DNA from: Roseibacillus persicicus
Lineage (GTDB): Bacteria > Verrucomicrobiota > Verrucomicrobiia > Verrucomicrobiales > Akkermansiaceae
NCBI RefSeq assembly: GCF_014651675.1
Contig: NZ_BMXI01000001.1
Coordinates: 561,158 to 625,157 of the forward strand
Length of the DNA stretch: 64,000 nt
Direction of reading: 5' to 3'
The position numbers and the translations under genes are program-made. Positions 27,110 to 37,985 of the stretch are shown piece after piece. The notes beneath the pieces were generated by a model. The model searched no databases. It worked only from the letters and a program-made list of their open reading frames with translations, and was not told the origin of the DNA. Positions within the stretch are counted from its first letter, which is position 1. The number at the start of each line of letters is the position of its first letter.

Positions 27110-28489
27110 ATGAATCGTATCTTATCGCTTTTCAGCCTGCTTTTCTCACTCTCTCTGACAGCAGCCGAGCCCCCACGACCGAACATACTCTTTCTCGCCA
27201 TTGACGATTTACGACCCGAGCTCGGTTGTTATGGAGACACCGTGGTGAAGTCACCTCACCTCGATCAATTGGCCCAAGAAGGAATTCTCTTCGAGCGAGC
27301 CTATTGCCAAGTGGCGGTGTGCGGAGCCTCGCGAGCCAGCATGATGACCGGAATCCTGCCCACTGCGACCCGCTACGTCGACTACCTGACCACCATCGAT
27401 GCCGACACTCCCGGTGCAATCACTTTGGCGCAGCACTTTCAGGATCATGGCTATACCACCTTGGCCAATGGCAAGATTCTGCACACTGCCAGCGATGCCT
27501 CCCAGCGCAGTTGGAGCCGCCCCGTGCAGTATCCCAAGATCTCTCATCAAACCCACCTCGATCCAGCATCCATCAACAGTGGAGATCAAAAAGGGAAAAA
27601 GCGGTTCTTCGAAAGCCCCGAGGTCGAGGACACCGCCTACACCGACGGCCTCACCGCCGAAAACACCATCGCCGATTTGCGACGCCTGAAGAAGGAAGGC
27701 GGCCCCTTTTTTCTAGGCTGCGGATTCATCCGTCCCCACCTCCCCTTCTATGCCCCCAAAAAGTATTGGGACCTTTATGATGAGAAGACCTTGCCTCTCG
27801 CCCCCAATCGCTACCGGCCGAAAGACTACCCGAGAGAATTGAACAGTTCCCGCGAGTTCAAGACCTACGACCTTGCAGGTTTCGATCCCAGCTCCGAGGC
27901 CTTTCACCGCAAGATGCGGCACGGCTACTTCGCCTCCACCAGCTATGTCGACACCCTGGTGGGTAAAGTCCTGGCAGAGCTCAAGGACCTGGGTCTGGAC
28001 CAGAACACAATCGTCGTGGTTTGGGGTGACCATGGTTGGCATCTGGGCGAGCACACCTTCTGGGGGAAACACAATACGCTCCACAACGCCACTCGTGTGC
28101 CGCTAATCGTGCGTGTGCCGGGCAAGCCCGCCGGACTTCGCACCCAGGCTCTCGTTCAGAGCGTGGACCTATTCCCCACCCTCTGCGCGCTCGCAGGACT
28201 AGACACGCCTCCTTCTGTTCAAGGCCAGAGCTTTGCCAAATTGCTAGACAACCCCGCAGCGAGCCACCACACCGCAGTCTACAATCGGTTCAAGAAGGCC
28301 GATGCCCTCATCACCAATCGCTATAGCTATTCCCAATTCGAGAGCGGAGCTGAAATGCTCTTCGATCTCCGGGAAGATCCTCAGGAAAACTCGAATCTCG
28401 CAAGCGATGAAAAGCTCCATCCAACCTTGCTGACCCTGCGCCAACAGCTCGACGCCTCGATTGAGAAAGCAGAATCCGCGACTTGGTAG
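27110..28489 (+). CDS. Type I sulfatase (iduronate-2-sulfatase-like)
   Basis: 459 residues with signal peptide (MNRILSLFSLLFSLSLTAAE). It contains RPNILFLAIDDLRPELGCYGD (metal-binding DD), the formylglycine motif CGASR with Cys71 in AVCGASRASMMTG, and the distal metal motif WGDHGWHLGEHTFWGKH. This layout is closest to iduronate-2-sulfatase-like enzymes, which remove sulfate esters from glycosaminoglycans or algal polysaccharides in the periplasm or outside. Activity needs a formylglycine-generating maturase not in this window. It is followed after 24 bp by a second sulfatase, forming an operon, and is divergent from the selenoprotein candidate. Confidence 0.95.
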   Translation: MNRILSLFSLLFSLSLTAAEPPRPNILFLAIDDLRPELGCYGDTVVKSPHLDQLAQEGILFERAYCQVAVCGASRASMMTGILPTATRYVDYLTTIDADTPGAITLAQHFQDHGYTTLANGKILHTASDASQRSWSRPVQYPKISHQTHLDPASINSGDQKGKKRFFESPEVEDTAYTDGLTAENTIADLRRLKKEGGPFFLGCGFIRPHLPFYAPKKYWDLYDEKTLPLAPNRYRPKDYPRELNSSREFKTYDLAGFDPSSEAFHRKMRHGYFASTSYVDTLVGKVLAELKDLGLDQNTIVVVWGDHGWHLGEHTFWGKHNTLHNATRVPLIVRVPGKPAGLRTQALVQSVDLFPTLCALAGLDTPPSVQGQSFAKLLDNPAASHHTAVYNRFKKADALITNRYSYSQFESGAEMLFDLREDPQENSNLASDEKLHPTLLTLRQQLDASIEKAESATW

Positions 28490-28513
28490 GTTCGAACTCC
28501 CACCCATCAAACC

Positions 28514-29965
28514 ATGAAACTCATCTTCTCCCTCATCCTCTCCTGGCTTCTAACAACCGTCTTCGCGGGCGCAGACGATCTTGAGGATTTCTCCTCTCTG
28601 AAAGACTCCCGCCCCAACGTGATCTTTTTCCTTGGTGACGATCAGAGCCGATTCAATCACAGCACCTATGGCCACCCCTCCATTCCCACACCGGTGACCG
28701 AAGCCTTCGCCAAGGAGTCCCTTGTTTTCGAAAACGCTTTCACCGGACAGGCCATCTGCGCCCCGAGCCGCACCATGCTCTACACCGGACTTTATCCCAT
28801 TCGCAACGGGTGCTTCATGAACCACACCCAGGTGCGACCGGGCATCGAGACCTTGCCGACGCTACTTGGCAAGCTGGGTTACTCCGTGATTCTGGCGGGC
28901 AAGTCCCACGTCAGTCCGGACCGGAGTTTCCCTTGGTCCCAGCGCTTCTCCCCCGTCCCCAAGCCCGGCGCCTCGCGCAAATGGATTCCACTCCAGGAAA
29001 TTGACAAGTTTCTGACCAACCCGGGCGACAAACCTTTCTGCCTCATCGTAGCCAGCGAGTTTCCCCACGCCCCATTCATGGAAAAGACGAGCTTTTCACC
29101 CGAAGAAGTTGTGCTGCCTCCTTATGCCAAACAAAGCGAAGCAGCAAAAAAAGAGGCCACGCATTATTACGCCAACGTGGAGCAAAAAGAGCTCGAATTC
29201 TCCGCCTTGTTAGAGCTCCTCGACAAGCACAAGCAAAGCGAAGACTCCCTCGTCCTCTATGCCGACGATCACGGACTGGAACGGGGAAAGTTCACCAGCT
29301 ACGACTCGGGACTGAAGGTTGCCTTCATGGCGCGTTGGCCGGGACGAATAACCCCCGGACGGACCAAAGCCCTCGTGAGCTTTGCCGACTTTGTCCCCAC
29401 AGTCATCGAGCTGGCGGGCGGAACTCCCGAGGGATTCGATGGCAAGAGCCTGCTGCCAATCTTCTCTGGCCAGAACGCTCGCCATCACGACTATGTCTAC
29501 GGAGTCACCGTCAATCAGGGCACGCTCGGGCGGCATGTGTTCCCCCAGCGGTCCATCCATGATGGCCGCTTTCACTACATTCACAACTTCAACACCTTGG
29601 AAAAACTGTCTCGCGACAAAGAAGCGGGGAAAGAGTTCAACTTTTTCCTGCAGAAAGGTGCGGCGCGATACCCCCGCCATCGCGAGGAAATGCTGTTCGA
29701 CACCCAGACGGATCCTCACGAGCTCACCAACATTGCGAACAATCCGGAATACGTTAAAATCAAAGACGACCTGAAAGCCAAGCTCTTTCGCTGGATGAAG
29801 GAACAGAACGACTACCTGAGCGCAGACGGGCCCATTCCTTTTCTGGAGACCAAAGAGCGCTTCACCCTCGACAAATTCGACGAGCGAAACCCGATTCCAC
29901 CGCAATATCGCGGCAGCCTGAAAGGGCAAAAAATCAATCCCCACTCCGCCACCCAAGCTCGGTGA
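28514..29965 (+). CDS. Type I sulfatase (N-sulfoglucosamine sulfohydrolase-like)
   Basis: 483 residues with signal peptide (MKLIFSLILSWLLTTVFAGA). It shows RPNVIFFLGDDQSRFNHSTYG, the formylglycine motif CAPSR with Cys82, the GKSH segment (ILAGKSHVSP) and YADDHGLERGKFTSYDSGLKVAF as the C-terminal metal/sulfate-binding part. The DDQ-H-YG pattern and CAPSR context resemble heparan N-sulfatase-type members, but the family is broad and the substrate is uncertain. Short spacing to the previous sulfatase indicates co-expression, so two linkages of one sulfated glycan may be attacked together. Confidence 0.94.
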   Translation: MKLIFSLILSWLLTTVFAGADDLEDFSSLKDSRPNVIFFLGDDQSRFNHSTYGHPSIPTPVTEAFAKESLVFENAFTGQAICAPSRTMLYTGLYPIRNGCFMNHTQVRPGIETLPTLLGKLGYSVILAGKSHVSPDRSFPWSQRFSPVPKPGASRKWIPLQEIDKFLTNPGDKPFCLIVASEFPHAPFMEKTSFSPEEVVLPPYAKQSEAAKKEATHYYANVEQKELEFSALLELLDKHKQSEDSLVLYADDHGLERGKFTSYDSGLKVAFMARWPGRITPGRTKALVSFADFVPTVIELAGGTPEGFDGKSLLPIFSGQNARHHDYVYGVTVNQGTLGRHVFPQRSIHDGRFHYIHNFNTLEKLSRDKEAGKEFNFFLQKGAARYPRHREEMLFDTQTDPHELTNIANNPEYVKIKDDLKAKLFRWMKEQNDYLSADGPIPFLETKERFTLDKFDERNPIPPQYRGSLKGQKINPHSATQAR

Positions 29966-30347
29966 GACAAGGGCCAGTCGAGTCCATTGTTCTATCGTGC
30001 AAGGTGACAGTCCCCCGGGACGAGACTTTGCAAAATGCTTTTTTCCAAACGGGATAGCACCACAAATTACCCAGAATCTCACCCTCCTGTTTCTGACTTC
30101 CCAAAGGCGAAAATCTTCGCGAGCAAAGGTTATTTTCGGACGCCGGAAACGTTCGAACTACCGCCTTCAACGTCGTCCGGCGACACGCTGAAACCCCAGC
30201 AATGAAAGGGGGTGAGGAGTCATCCCCTCTCCTCAACAAGCTCTCTTCGTCACCCGCTCAAATCTCAATCGCGCTTCACTTCGCCCAGGAGGGACGAGCA
30301 CGTCCCAGGCCTCGCCTTGGCCCACGGTTTGCGAAATGGAAGTCACT
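29966..30347. other. Intergenic region with REP-like palindrome
   Basis: About 380 bp between the sulfatase operon and the reductase operon. GGGACG-AGCA-CGTCCC at 30291-30306 is a perfect 6-bp hairpin whose core (GGACGAG, ACGTCC) resembles the palindromes at 35660 and in the 49.5-50.3 kb array. TGAGGAG/CTCCTCA (30213-30235) is a second inverted repeat. No gene is supported. The last bases hold the GGAAG ribosome-binding site for the gene at 30348. Confidence 0.5.
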
Positions 30348-31025
30348 ATGAAGCATCAAGTGAACATTCTCGCCGTGACGGAAGACACCCACGAAACCCG
30401 CGTCCTGGTGACCGAAAAGCCGGACGGCTTCGACTTTTCCCCCGGACAAGCCACCAACGTCGCTCTGGCCAAGGAGAACTGGAAGGATGAGAGCCGGCCT
30501 TTCACCATGACCTCCCTTCCCACCGATCCGTGCCTGCAGTTCACCATCAAGACTTACCCCGAACGCGATGGCGTCACCGACGAGATGCGCGACATCCAGG
30601 CAGGCGACCAACTCCTGTTAGAGGACCCTTGGGGCGCGATTCAATACGAGGGCCCCGGTCTCTTCATTGCCGGAGGCGCAGGAGTCACCCCTTTCCTCGC
30701 CATTTTCCGCGACCTCCACCGCAAAGGCCAGCTCTTCGGCAACGTCCTCCTTTATTCCAATGAAAAATCCGAAGATGCCATCGCGGCAGGCGAACTGAAG
30801 ACCATGCTCGGCAAGGACTGCCACTTCTTTGTCACGGATGAAGAGCATCCCCAATACGACAGCCGGCGCATCGACCGCGAGCGCTTGGCGCAACATCTCG
30901 AGCAGTTCTCGAGTCCCAAGGTCTACCTCTGCGGCCCGCCCAGCATGATGGAAGCGATCACCGAAACTCTCAAAGACCTCGGAATCGAAGACGATAACCT
31001 CATCACCGAAGACCTCAACTCCTAG
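30348..31025 (+). CDS. Ferredoxin/flavodoxin-NADP reductase-like flavoprotein
   Basis: 225 residues. The ATG at 30348 is preferred over that at 30336 because GGAAG sits 5 nt before it. FAD-binding is indicated by ESRPFTMTS (RPFT/S motif) and the NAD(P)-binding half by LFIAGGAGVTPFLAIFRDL and VYLCGPPSMMEAI. It lacks the 2Fe-2S ferredoxin domain seen in some relatives. Such proteins pass electrons between NAD(P)H and a small carrier or a fused partner. It starts a three-gene run with a phage-like small protein and a DUF2945 protein; the physiological partner is unknown. Confidence 0.88.
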   Translation: MKHQVNILAVTEDTHETRVLVTEKPDGFDFSPGQATNVALAKENWKDESRPFTMTSLPTDPCLQFTIKTYPERDGVTDEMRDIQAGDQLLLEDPWGAIQYEGPGLFIAGGAGVTPFLAIFRDLHRKGQLFGNVLLYSNEKSEDAIAAGELKTMLGKDCHFFVTDEEHPQYDSRRIDRERLAQHLEQFSSPKVYLCGPPSMMEAITETLKDLGIEDDNLITEDLNS

Positions 31026-31031
31026 TCCGCC

Positions 31032-31382
31032 ATGTCCACTCCCAAGAAATACCAAGATATCGACTTTTCTCCGCCTCAGGAGGTCGCCGACCTCGCCGCC
31101 AAGGGGCTCGAATTGCGCCGCGAATTCGAACGCGGTGGCACCGAGGTGGGCGTCGCCCGCGCCCGCGACTTGAAAAATCAAAAGAACCTCTCCCCCGACA
31201 CCATCACCCGCATGAACTCCTATTTCTCCCGTCATCAAAGCGACAAGGAGGCCGAGAACTTCGGCAATGCCGAGAACCCTTCCGCAGGCTACATCGCCTG
31301 GTTGCTGTGGGGTGGTGATCCGGGCCGCGATTGGGCCGAACGAATCGCGGACGAAATGGAAAAGGCCGACAACGAATCCTAG
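31032..31382 (+). CDS. Small conserved protein with PSxGYIAWLLWGGDPGRxWA motif
   Basis: 116 residues, no signal or membrane helix. The C-terminal half (ITRMNSYFSRHQSDKEAENFG...PSAGYIAWLLWGGDPGRDWAERIADEME) matches a short motif I associate with small proteins from phages and diverse bacteria, sometimes fused to prohead proteases. Its function is not established to my knowledge. It starts 6 bp after the reductase stop and ends 2 bp before the next gene, so it is part of that operon. There are no other phage genes around it. Confidence 0.75.
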   Translation: MSTPKKYQDIDFSPPQEVADLAAKGLELRREFERGGTEVGVARARDLKNQKNLSPDTITRMNSYFSRHQSDKEAENFGNAENPSAGYIAWLLWGGDPGRDWAERIADEMEKADNES

Positions 31383-31384
31383 TT

Positions 31385-31606
31385 ATGGAAAAGAGCTACC
31401 AAACCAATACCGAAGTCGAATGGGACTGGGGCAACGGAACCGCCACCGGCAAGGTCCGCCGCGTCTTTCGCGAAGAAGTCACCCGCACCCTCGATGGTTC
31501 GGAAGTCACCCGCCAGGGCAGCGACGATGATCCCGCCTATCTCCTCGAGCAAGACGATGGCTCCGAAGTGCTCAAACTTCATTCTGAGTTGCGTAAAGCC
31601 AGCTAG
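31385..31606 (+). CDS. DUF2945 / hypervirulence-associated TUDOR-domain protein
   Basis: 73 residues from the ATG at 31385, which directly follows the previous stop. The sequence WDWGNGTATGKVRRVFREEV...GSDDDPAYLLEQDDGSEVLKLHSELRKAS follows the DUF2945 pattern (W-x-G-x-xGKV, DDPxY-x-V/LE, H/L-x-SELRK). These are small single-domain SH3/Tudor-like proteins found in many bacteria, often as stand-alone genes. The role is unknown; a protein- or nucleic-acid-binding function is only suggested by the fold name. Its operon partners are a reductase and a small phage-like protein. Confidence 0.8.
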   Translation: MEKSYQTNTEVEWDWGNGTATGKVRRVFREEVTRTLDGSEVTRQGSDDDPAYLLEQDDGSEVLKLHSELRKAS

Positions 31607-31623
31607 GATCCCGCCCTTGCTGG

Positions 31624-31864
31624 CCCCCCTCCAGGGCGATCAAGCTAGGGAGAGATCCCGAAGATTTGGACCAAGATAGATTGGATGAATAGGATTTAGA
31701 AATTCAAATTGGTCGCTTTTGGTTGTGTTTTTAGATGCCATTTTGTCCAAGGGGTTGCTGCGAAAGCTTTTCCATCAAAAAATCCAATCTATCCTTTCCA
31801 TCTTGGTCCAAGAATTGGTTAAACAAAGCGACTTTCTCCCTAGCTTGATCGCCCTGGCCCCCCT
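31624..31864. mobile_element. MITE-like palindromic insertion with 7-bp target-site duplication
   Basis: A 227-bp element (31631-31857) begins and ends with perfect 23-bp inverted repeats (31631-31653 and 31835-31857, starting CCAGGGCGATCAAGC). Further paired internal arms exist: TTGGACCAAGAT (31666-31677) with 31800-31811, and ATAGATTGGAT (31676-31686) with 31782-31792. Identical CCCCCCT heptamers flank it at 31624-31630 and 31858-31864. There is no transposase inside; the centre is AT-rich non-coding DNA. This is the structure of a non-autonomous element mobilised in trans. It landed just after the DUF2945 gene without breaking a gene. Confidence 0.85.
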
Positions 31865-32015
31865 CAGGACATATTCGTCTTTTCCTCGAATCCGTATGAT
31901 CGAATAATTCCCTGTCCCGGCCACTTGCGGACGCTAAAGTTCCGCAACTCACATCCCTGTGCTCTCGCCCTATCCTTTCAGAAAGAGCCAAAACGATGGG
32001 AGCTTCCCTGCCGAC

Positions 32016-32327
32016 ATGCTTGAGATCGATCCTTCCCAGACCAACACCCTAGTCCTTGGCCAAGAAGCCAAGCTTTCCCTCAAGGAACACGGGTCGGTGG
32101 GCATCCGTTCCGCCGCCACCTCCGCGGACGAATCCGTCCTCAGCGTGGTTCGTTCCCGCTTTGAGTATCGCAAACCCGCCCCACGAAATCCCGGCGGAGA
32201 CGCCGGAACCCGAAGCTACCTTGTCACCGCGAAAAAGGTGGGAGCGACCACCATCGTAACGCAGCGCATTTTCCGGGGGAGCTTGGAAAAAGAGCATTTC
32301 ATCCACGTTGTCGTGGTCAACCCCTAG
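32016..32327 (+). CDS. Small hypothetical protein, possible chagasin-like beta fold
   Basis: 103 residues from ATG 32016 (MLEIDPSQTNTLVLGQEAKLSLKEHG). The order of strands (LVLGQEAKLSLKE, then ADESVLSVVRSRF, GTRSYLVTAKKVGATTIVTQRIFRG, HFIHVVVV) resembles the immunoglobulin-like I42 chagasin-type inhibitor pattern, including the G-x-TTI segment, but the conserved NPTTGY loop is not present. That similarity is weak and only suggestive. There is no signal peptide. An upstream in-frame start at 31959 is possible. It precedes carB on the same strand by 126 bp. Confidence 0.6.
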   Translation: MLEIDPSQTNTLVLGQEAKLSLKEHGSVGIRSAATSADESVLSVVRSRFEYRKPAPRNPGGDAGTRSYLVTAKKVGATTIVTQRIFRGSLEKEHFIHVVVVNP

Positions 32328-32453
32328 CCCCGAGCTCACCCCTCCGGCTCGTCCCGTCAGGTTTCTTTCCCATAAAAATCCCAAAATTGCGGACTACGCT
32401 TGACCGTTTCCCCCTCAGTTGGCAGTACAACGAAGATTTAGCCAACGCCCTAC

Positions 32454-35648
<3,195 letters not shown>

Positions 35649-35659
35649 TCTGGCTCGTG

Positions 35660-35680
35660 GGGTGGACGTCTCGTCCACCC
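35660..35680. repeat. REP-like palindrome, solo copy of the 49.5-50.3 kb hairpin arm
   Basis: GGGTGGACG-TCT-CGTCCACCC, a perfect 9-bp stem with 3-nt loop, 11 bp past the carB stop. The 21-bp sequence is identical to the first arm in each unit of the tandem array at 49481-50260. It may serve as the carB terminator or transcript-end stabiliser, and it shows the motif is dispersed. Confidence 0.8.
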
Positions 35681-35764
35681 TCTTGCCTTGGCCAAACGCA
35701 AACGCTCAGCAGGAGGACGGGACGTTCACCCTACGGACTGATTCGTCCTCTCGACGAGATCGCC

Positions 35765-36112
35765 ATGAAGCATGGTAGTCTCCCTACCGAAATCTTTAGC
35801 TACGTGGACAGGGGTGATGTCCTGATTGTCAAATAACCTCAAGCCCAAGACTATCATTTGCTCGGGGACGATCTCAGAACAGCTACTGACAACCTTCACG
35901 CCATTTTTCCCGGTTGCACCAATTTCGGTCAGTGCTATGGGAATTTCTTCTCGTCAGAAGACCCTTGGCTCGGGGCCCATCTCCGCAAAGGAAACTTCAT
36001 GCGCGATTCCGAATCGAGCCTCGTCGTCATTGATGCCCTGACTGGCGAAATCCCTCCCTCTTTCCAGAGGCACCTTCCTTCGCTCGCTGAACGCTGCAAA
36101 ATTGACCAATAA
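35765..36112 (+). pseudogene. Possible degraded gene, interrupted by one in-frame TAA
   Basis: One frame reads MKHGSLPTEIFSYVDRGDVLIVK, then TAA (35834-35836), then continues for 91 codons (DYHLLGDDLRTATDNLHAIFPG...IDALTGEIPPSFQRHLPSLAERC) to a stop at 36112. Codon choice after the stop looks coding-like (GAC, CTC, TTC, GCC), which suggests a remnant or a short gene starting at TTG 35858. I do not recognise the product, and chance cannot be excluded. Confidence 0.25.
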
Positions 36113-36387
36113 TTCCGCGAGACCGAAATACAACCAAGCCGAGACCTTTTTGACCGGGTGAGGAGTGCAAACCAAACTGAATTCTAAGTGCTGCTCCAAG
36201 AAGTTCGAACAGACGGCTTCTGAACCGCAAACAATTGTTTATCATCAAGGACATAGGAAAGACAAAGAACCACACCATACACCGCTCTTTCCTCCACAAA
36301 CCTATATTCCTCCATTCGACAGAATGATTCTAAGTTGCAAACTTAATCTTACTTCCTAGCATGAGCAGTTAAGTTGAAATAGCTGTT
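36113..36387. other. AT-rich upstream region of the third helical-repeat paralogue
   Basis: This stretch is clearly more AT-rich than its surroundings. TAAGTT-GCA-AACTTA at 36331-36345 is a perfect 6-bp dyad about 43 bp upstream of the start codon, and the half-site AGTTAAGTT recurs at about 36368. It may be an operator. No other gene or RNA is evident. Confidence 0.4.
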
Positions 36388-37770
36388 ATGAAAAGTATTA
36401 TTGGCATCGCTTTAGTATTGGCATTTATCTTTGTAATAATTGCTCGAGATAAACTCATCTCCTCTCAACCAAAAGAGTCAGAGACTAACCACCCGAGCAA
36501 GAGTCGACTGCTAGAGAATCAGCCGCAAAGTCCAAAGGCACCGAACGACTCCGGCATGCAACTGGGCTATCAGGCATCCCTCCAAGCTCCCGCCTTCCTT
36601 GCTACTGAACAGGAGGAGCGGGCTGATGGAAGAATCAAGGACGTCTCCGCCCAACAAGACGCCATTCTCGCCGCGCAGGAAAGATGGGGCGAGGGGCCCG
36701 AATTGAGAGACGCAATCATCAACTTGTTTCGTGACTGTGACGTTCCTCTGCTAGAATTGATGTCTTTCCTGGAGAGCTCGACCGACCAAACGGTTATCGG
36801 TCATGCTTTCACTGGAATCACCCTTCGCTTCAACGATCCCTCGTTGCAGAGCCTTGCGGACGCCGGCGACATATCCTCCTTGATTCATGCAAGTTATCAC
36901 GGAAAGAACTTTGGTGACGTGCTCAACATCTATATCAATTCGGCTGAGAAGGAAGAAGAACGACTATCTCGCTTGCAGGAGGCTTTCACCGTACTCGAGC
37001 AAGCCGACTTCAATTCAAACCCGCGCCTAGTCCCTCCACTCTTGAGAAACCTCGCTCGTAATTTTTCAGCAAAAGAAACCCCAGAACTATTGGATCAGCT
37101 GATTCAAGGAAAGTTCAAGCTGCTTGAAAATGCAGAGTTTCAACAAACCGTTTTAGAAGCACTCAGCAACGGGTCGGCGGTGACCGCTCTCGATCACTTG
37201 GCTGGCTATTCCGAGATAGCCGACGAGGCCAAATGGTCTCTCGCCCATGGAGCCTTGGAATTTTCCCAAGCCAGCCTGAAAAATTACGTGGAGGATCATC
37301 CCGGAGATTTGGTCGCCAAGGCTGTTTATGCCAAGAAGTTGCTTCAACAGGGTTTTCCGGAAACCCTCCGCCATTTGCTGCATGAAGAGGGCTTTGAAGA
37401 AAGTTCCGCCTACGGAAGACGCTTGGGAGGCCAACTTTGGTCTCATGATGCCCGTATCGTGGGAGCGGAGGCGCGAAAAAATCCGGAGAAAGTCGTGAGG
37501 GACTTCGCAAGAGGAACTTCGCAGTTCGAAACCTGCCACCTCGTCACCGCTGTCAACGAATGGATGAAGGCTGACGGAGAAGCGGCAGCCCAATGGGTCG
37601 AAAACGAAGGGATCAATTTGCCGCCGGAGGACCGTCAATTCGTAGCCATCAGCTATGCCCGGGAAGCGGCCAAACAGGGAGAATTCGACCTCGCCCACCA
37701 GTGGGCCGATCTCATTCTGGATGAAGAACGCAAATCCAGAGTGATGCGCGAGATCGCCAGCAAGCAATAA
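36388..37770 (+). CDS. Membrane-anchored helical-repeat protein (paralogue 3 of 3)
   Basis: 460 residues. The N-terminus MKSIIGIALVLAFIFVIIARDKL is a single membrane anchor, followed by a Ser/Pro-rich linker and an all-helical body. The C-terminal repeat WMKADGEAAAQWVENEGINLPPEDRQFVAISYAREAAKQGEFDLAHQWADLI shares the D-x-AA-xW theme of the two genes at 8574 and 10076. It stands alone, preceded by an AT-rich region and followed by a strong terminator. The first codons are more AT-rich than typical here. A scaffold role outside the membrane is inferred; no catalytic residues are seen. Confidence 0.8.
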   Translation: MKSIIGIALVLAFIFVIIARDKLISSQPKESETNHPSKSRLLENQPQSPKAPNDSGMQLGYQASLQAPAFLATEQEERADGRIKDVSAQQDAILAAQERWGEGPELRDAIINLFRDCDVPLLELMSFLESSTDQTVIGHAFTGITLRFNDPSLQSLADAGDISSLIHASYHGKNFGDVLNIYINSAEKEEERLSRLQEAFTVLEQADFNSNPRLVPPLLRNLARNFSAKETPELLDQLIQGKFKLLENAEFQQTVLEALSNGSAVTALDHLAGYSEIADEAKWSLAHGALEFSQASLKNYVEDHPGDLVAKAVYAKKLLQQGFPETLRHLLHEEGFEESSAYGRRLGGQLWSHDARIVGAEARKNPEKVVRDFARGTSQFETCHLVTAVNEWMKADGEAAAQWVENEGINLPPEDRQFVAISYAREAAKQGEFDLAHQWADLILDEERKSRVMREIASKQ

Positions 37771-37796
37771 GAGCAAGAAAGCCGACCCCACCGGGC

Positions 37797-37833
37797 AAAA
37801 AAAGGAGGCGACTGAAATGCGTCGCCTCCTTTT
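37797..37833. terminator. Intrinsic terminator after the third helical-repeat gene
   Basis: GGAGGCGAC (37804-37812) and GTCGCCTCC (37821-37829) form a perfect 9-bp stem with an 8-nt loop, followed by TTTT and preceded by a run of A. The flanking A and T runs make it usable in both directions, though the minus-strand LuxR gene ends 150 bp away. Confidence 0.9.
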
Positions 37834-37985
37834 CCCACAGATAAAGAAGAAGATGACGAGAAGCTCCCAACAAGCGAACTCTTCCCAAGAAACCCCTCCC
37901 TAACATAAGCATTCTGCGCAATTCTTTCAAATCGGTCTATTCCCCAAATTGGGGGAGTCATTGAGAAAGAAGCGCCTCTGAGACT

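Noticed and set aside
28490..28513. T-arm-like GGTTCGAACTCCC between two sulfatase genes
   Set aside because: Only 24 bp of intergenic DNA exist and there is no room for the rest of a tRNA.
35858..36112. Second selenoprotein-like readthrough in the 35.7-36.1 kb frame
   Set aside because: The in-frame stop is TAA, not TGA, and no conserved Cys position is affected.
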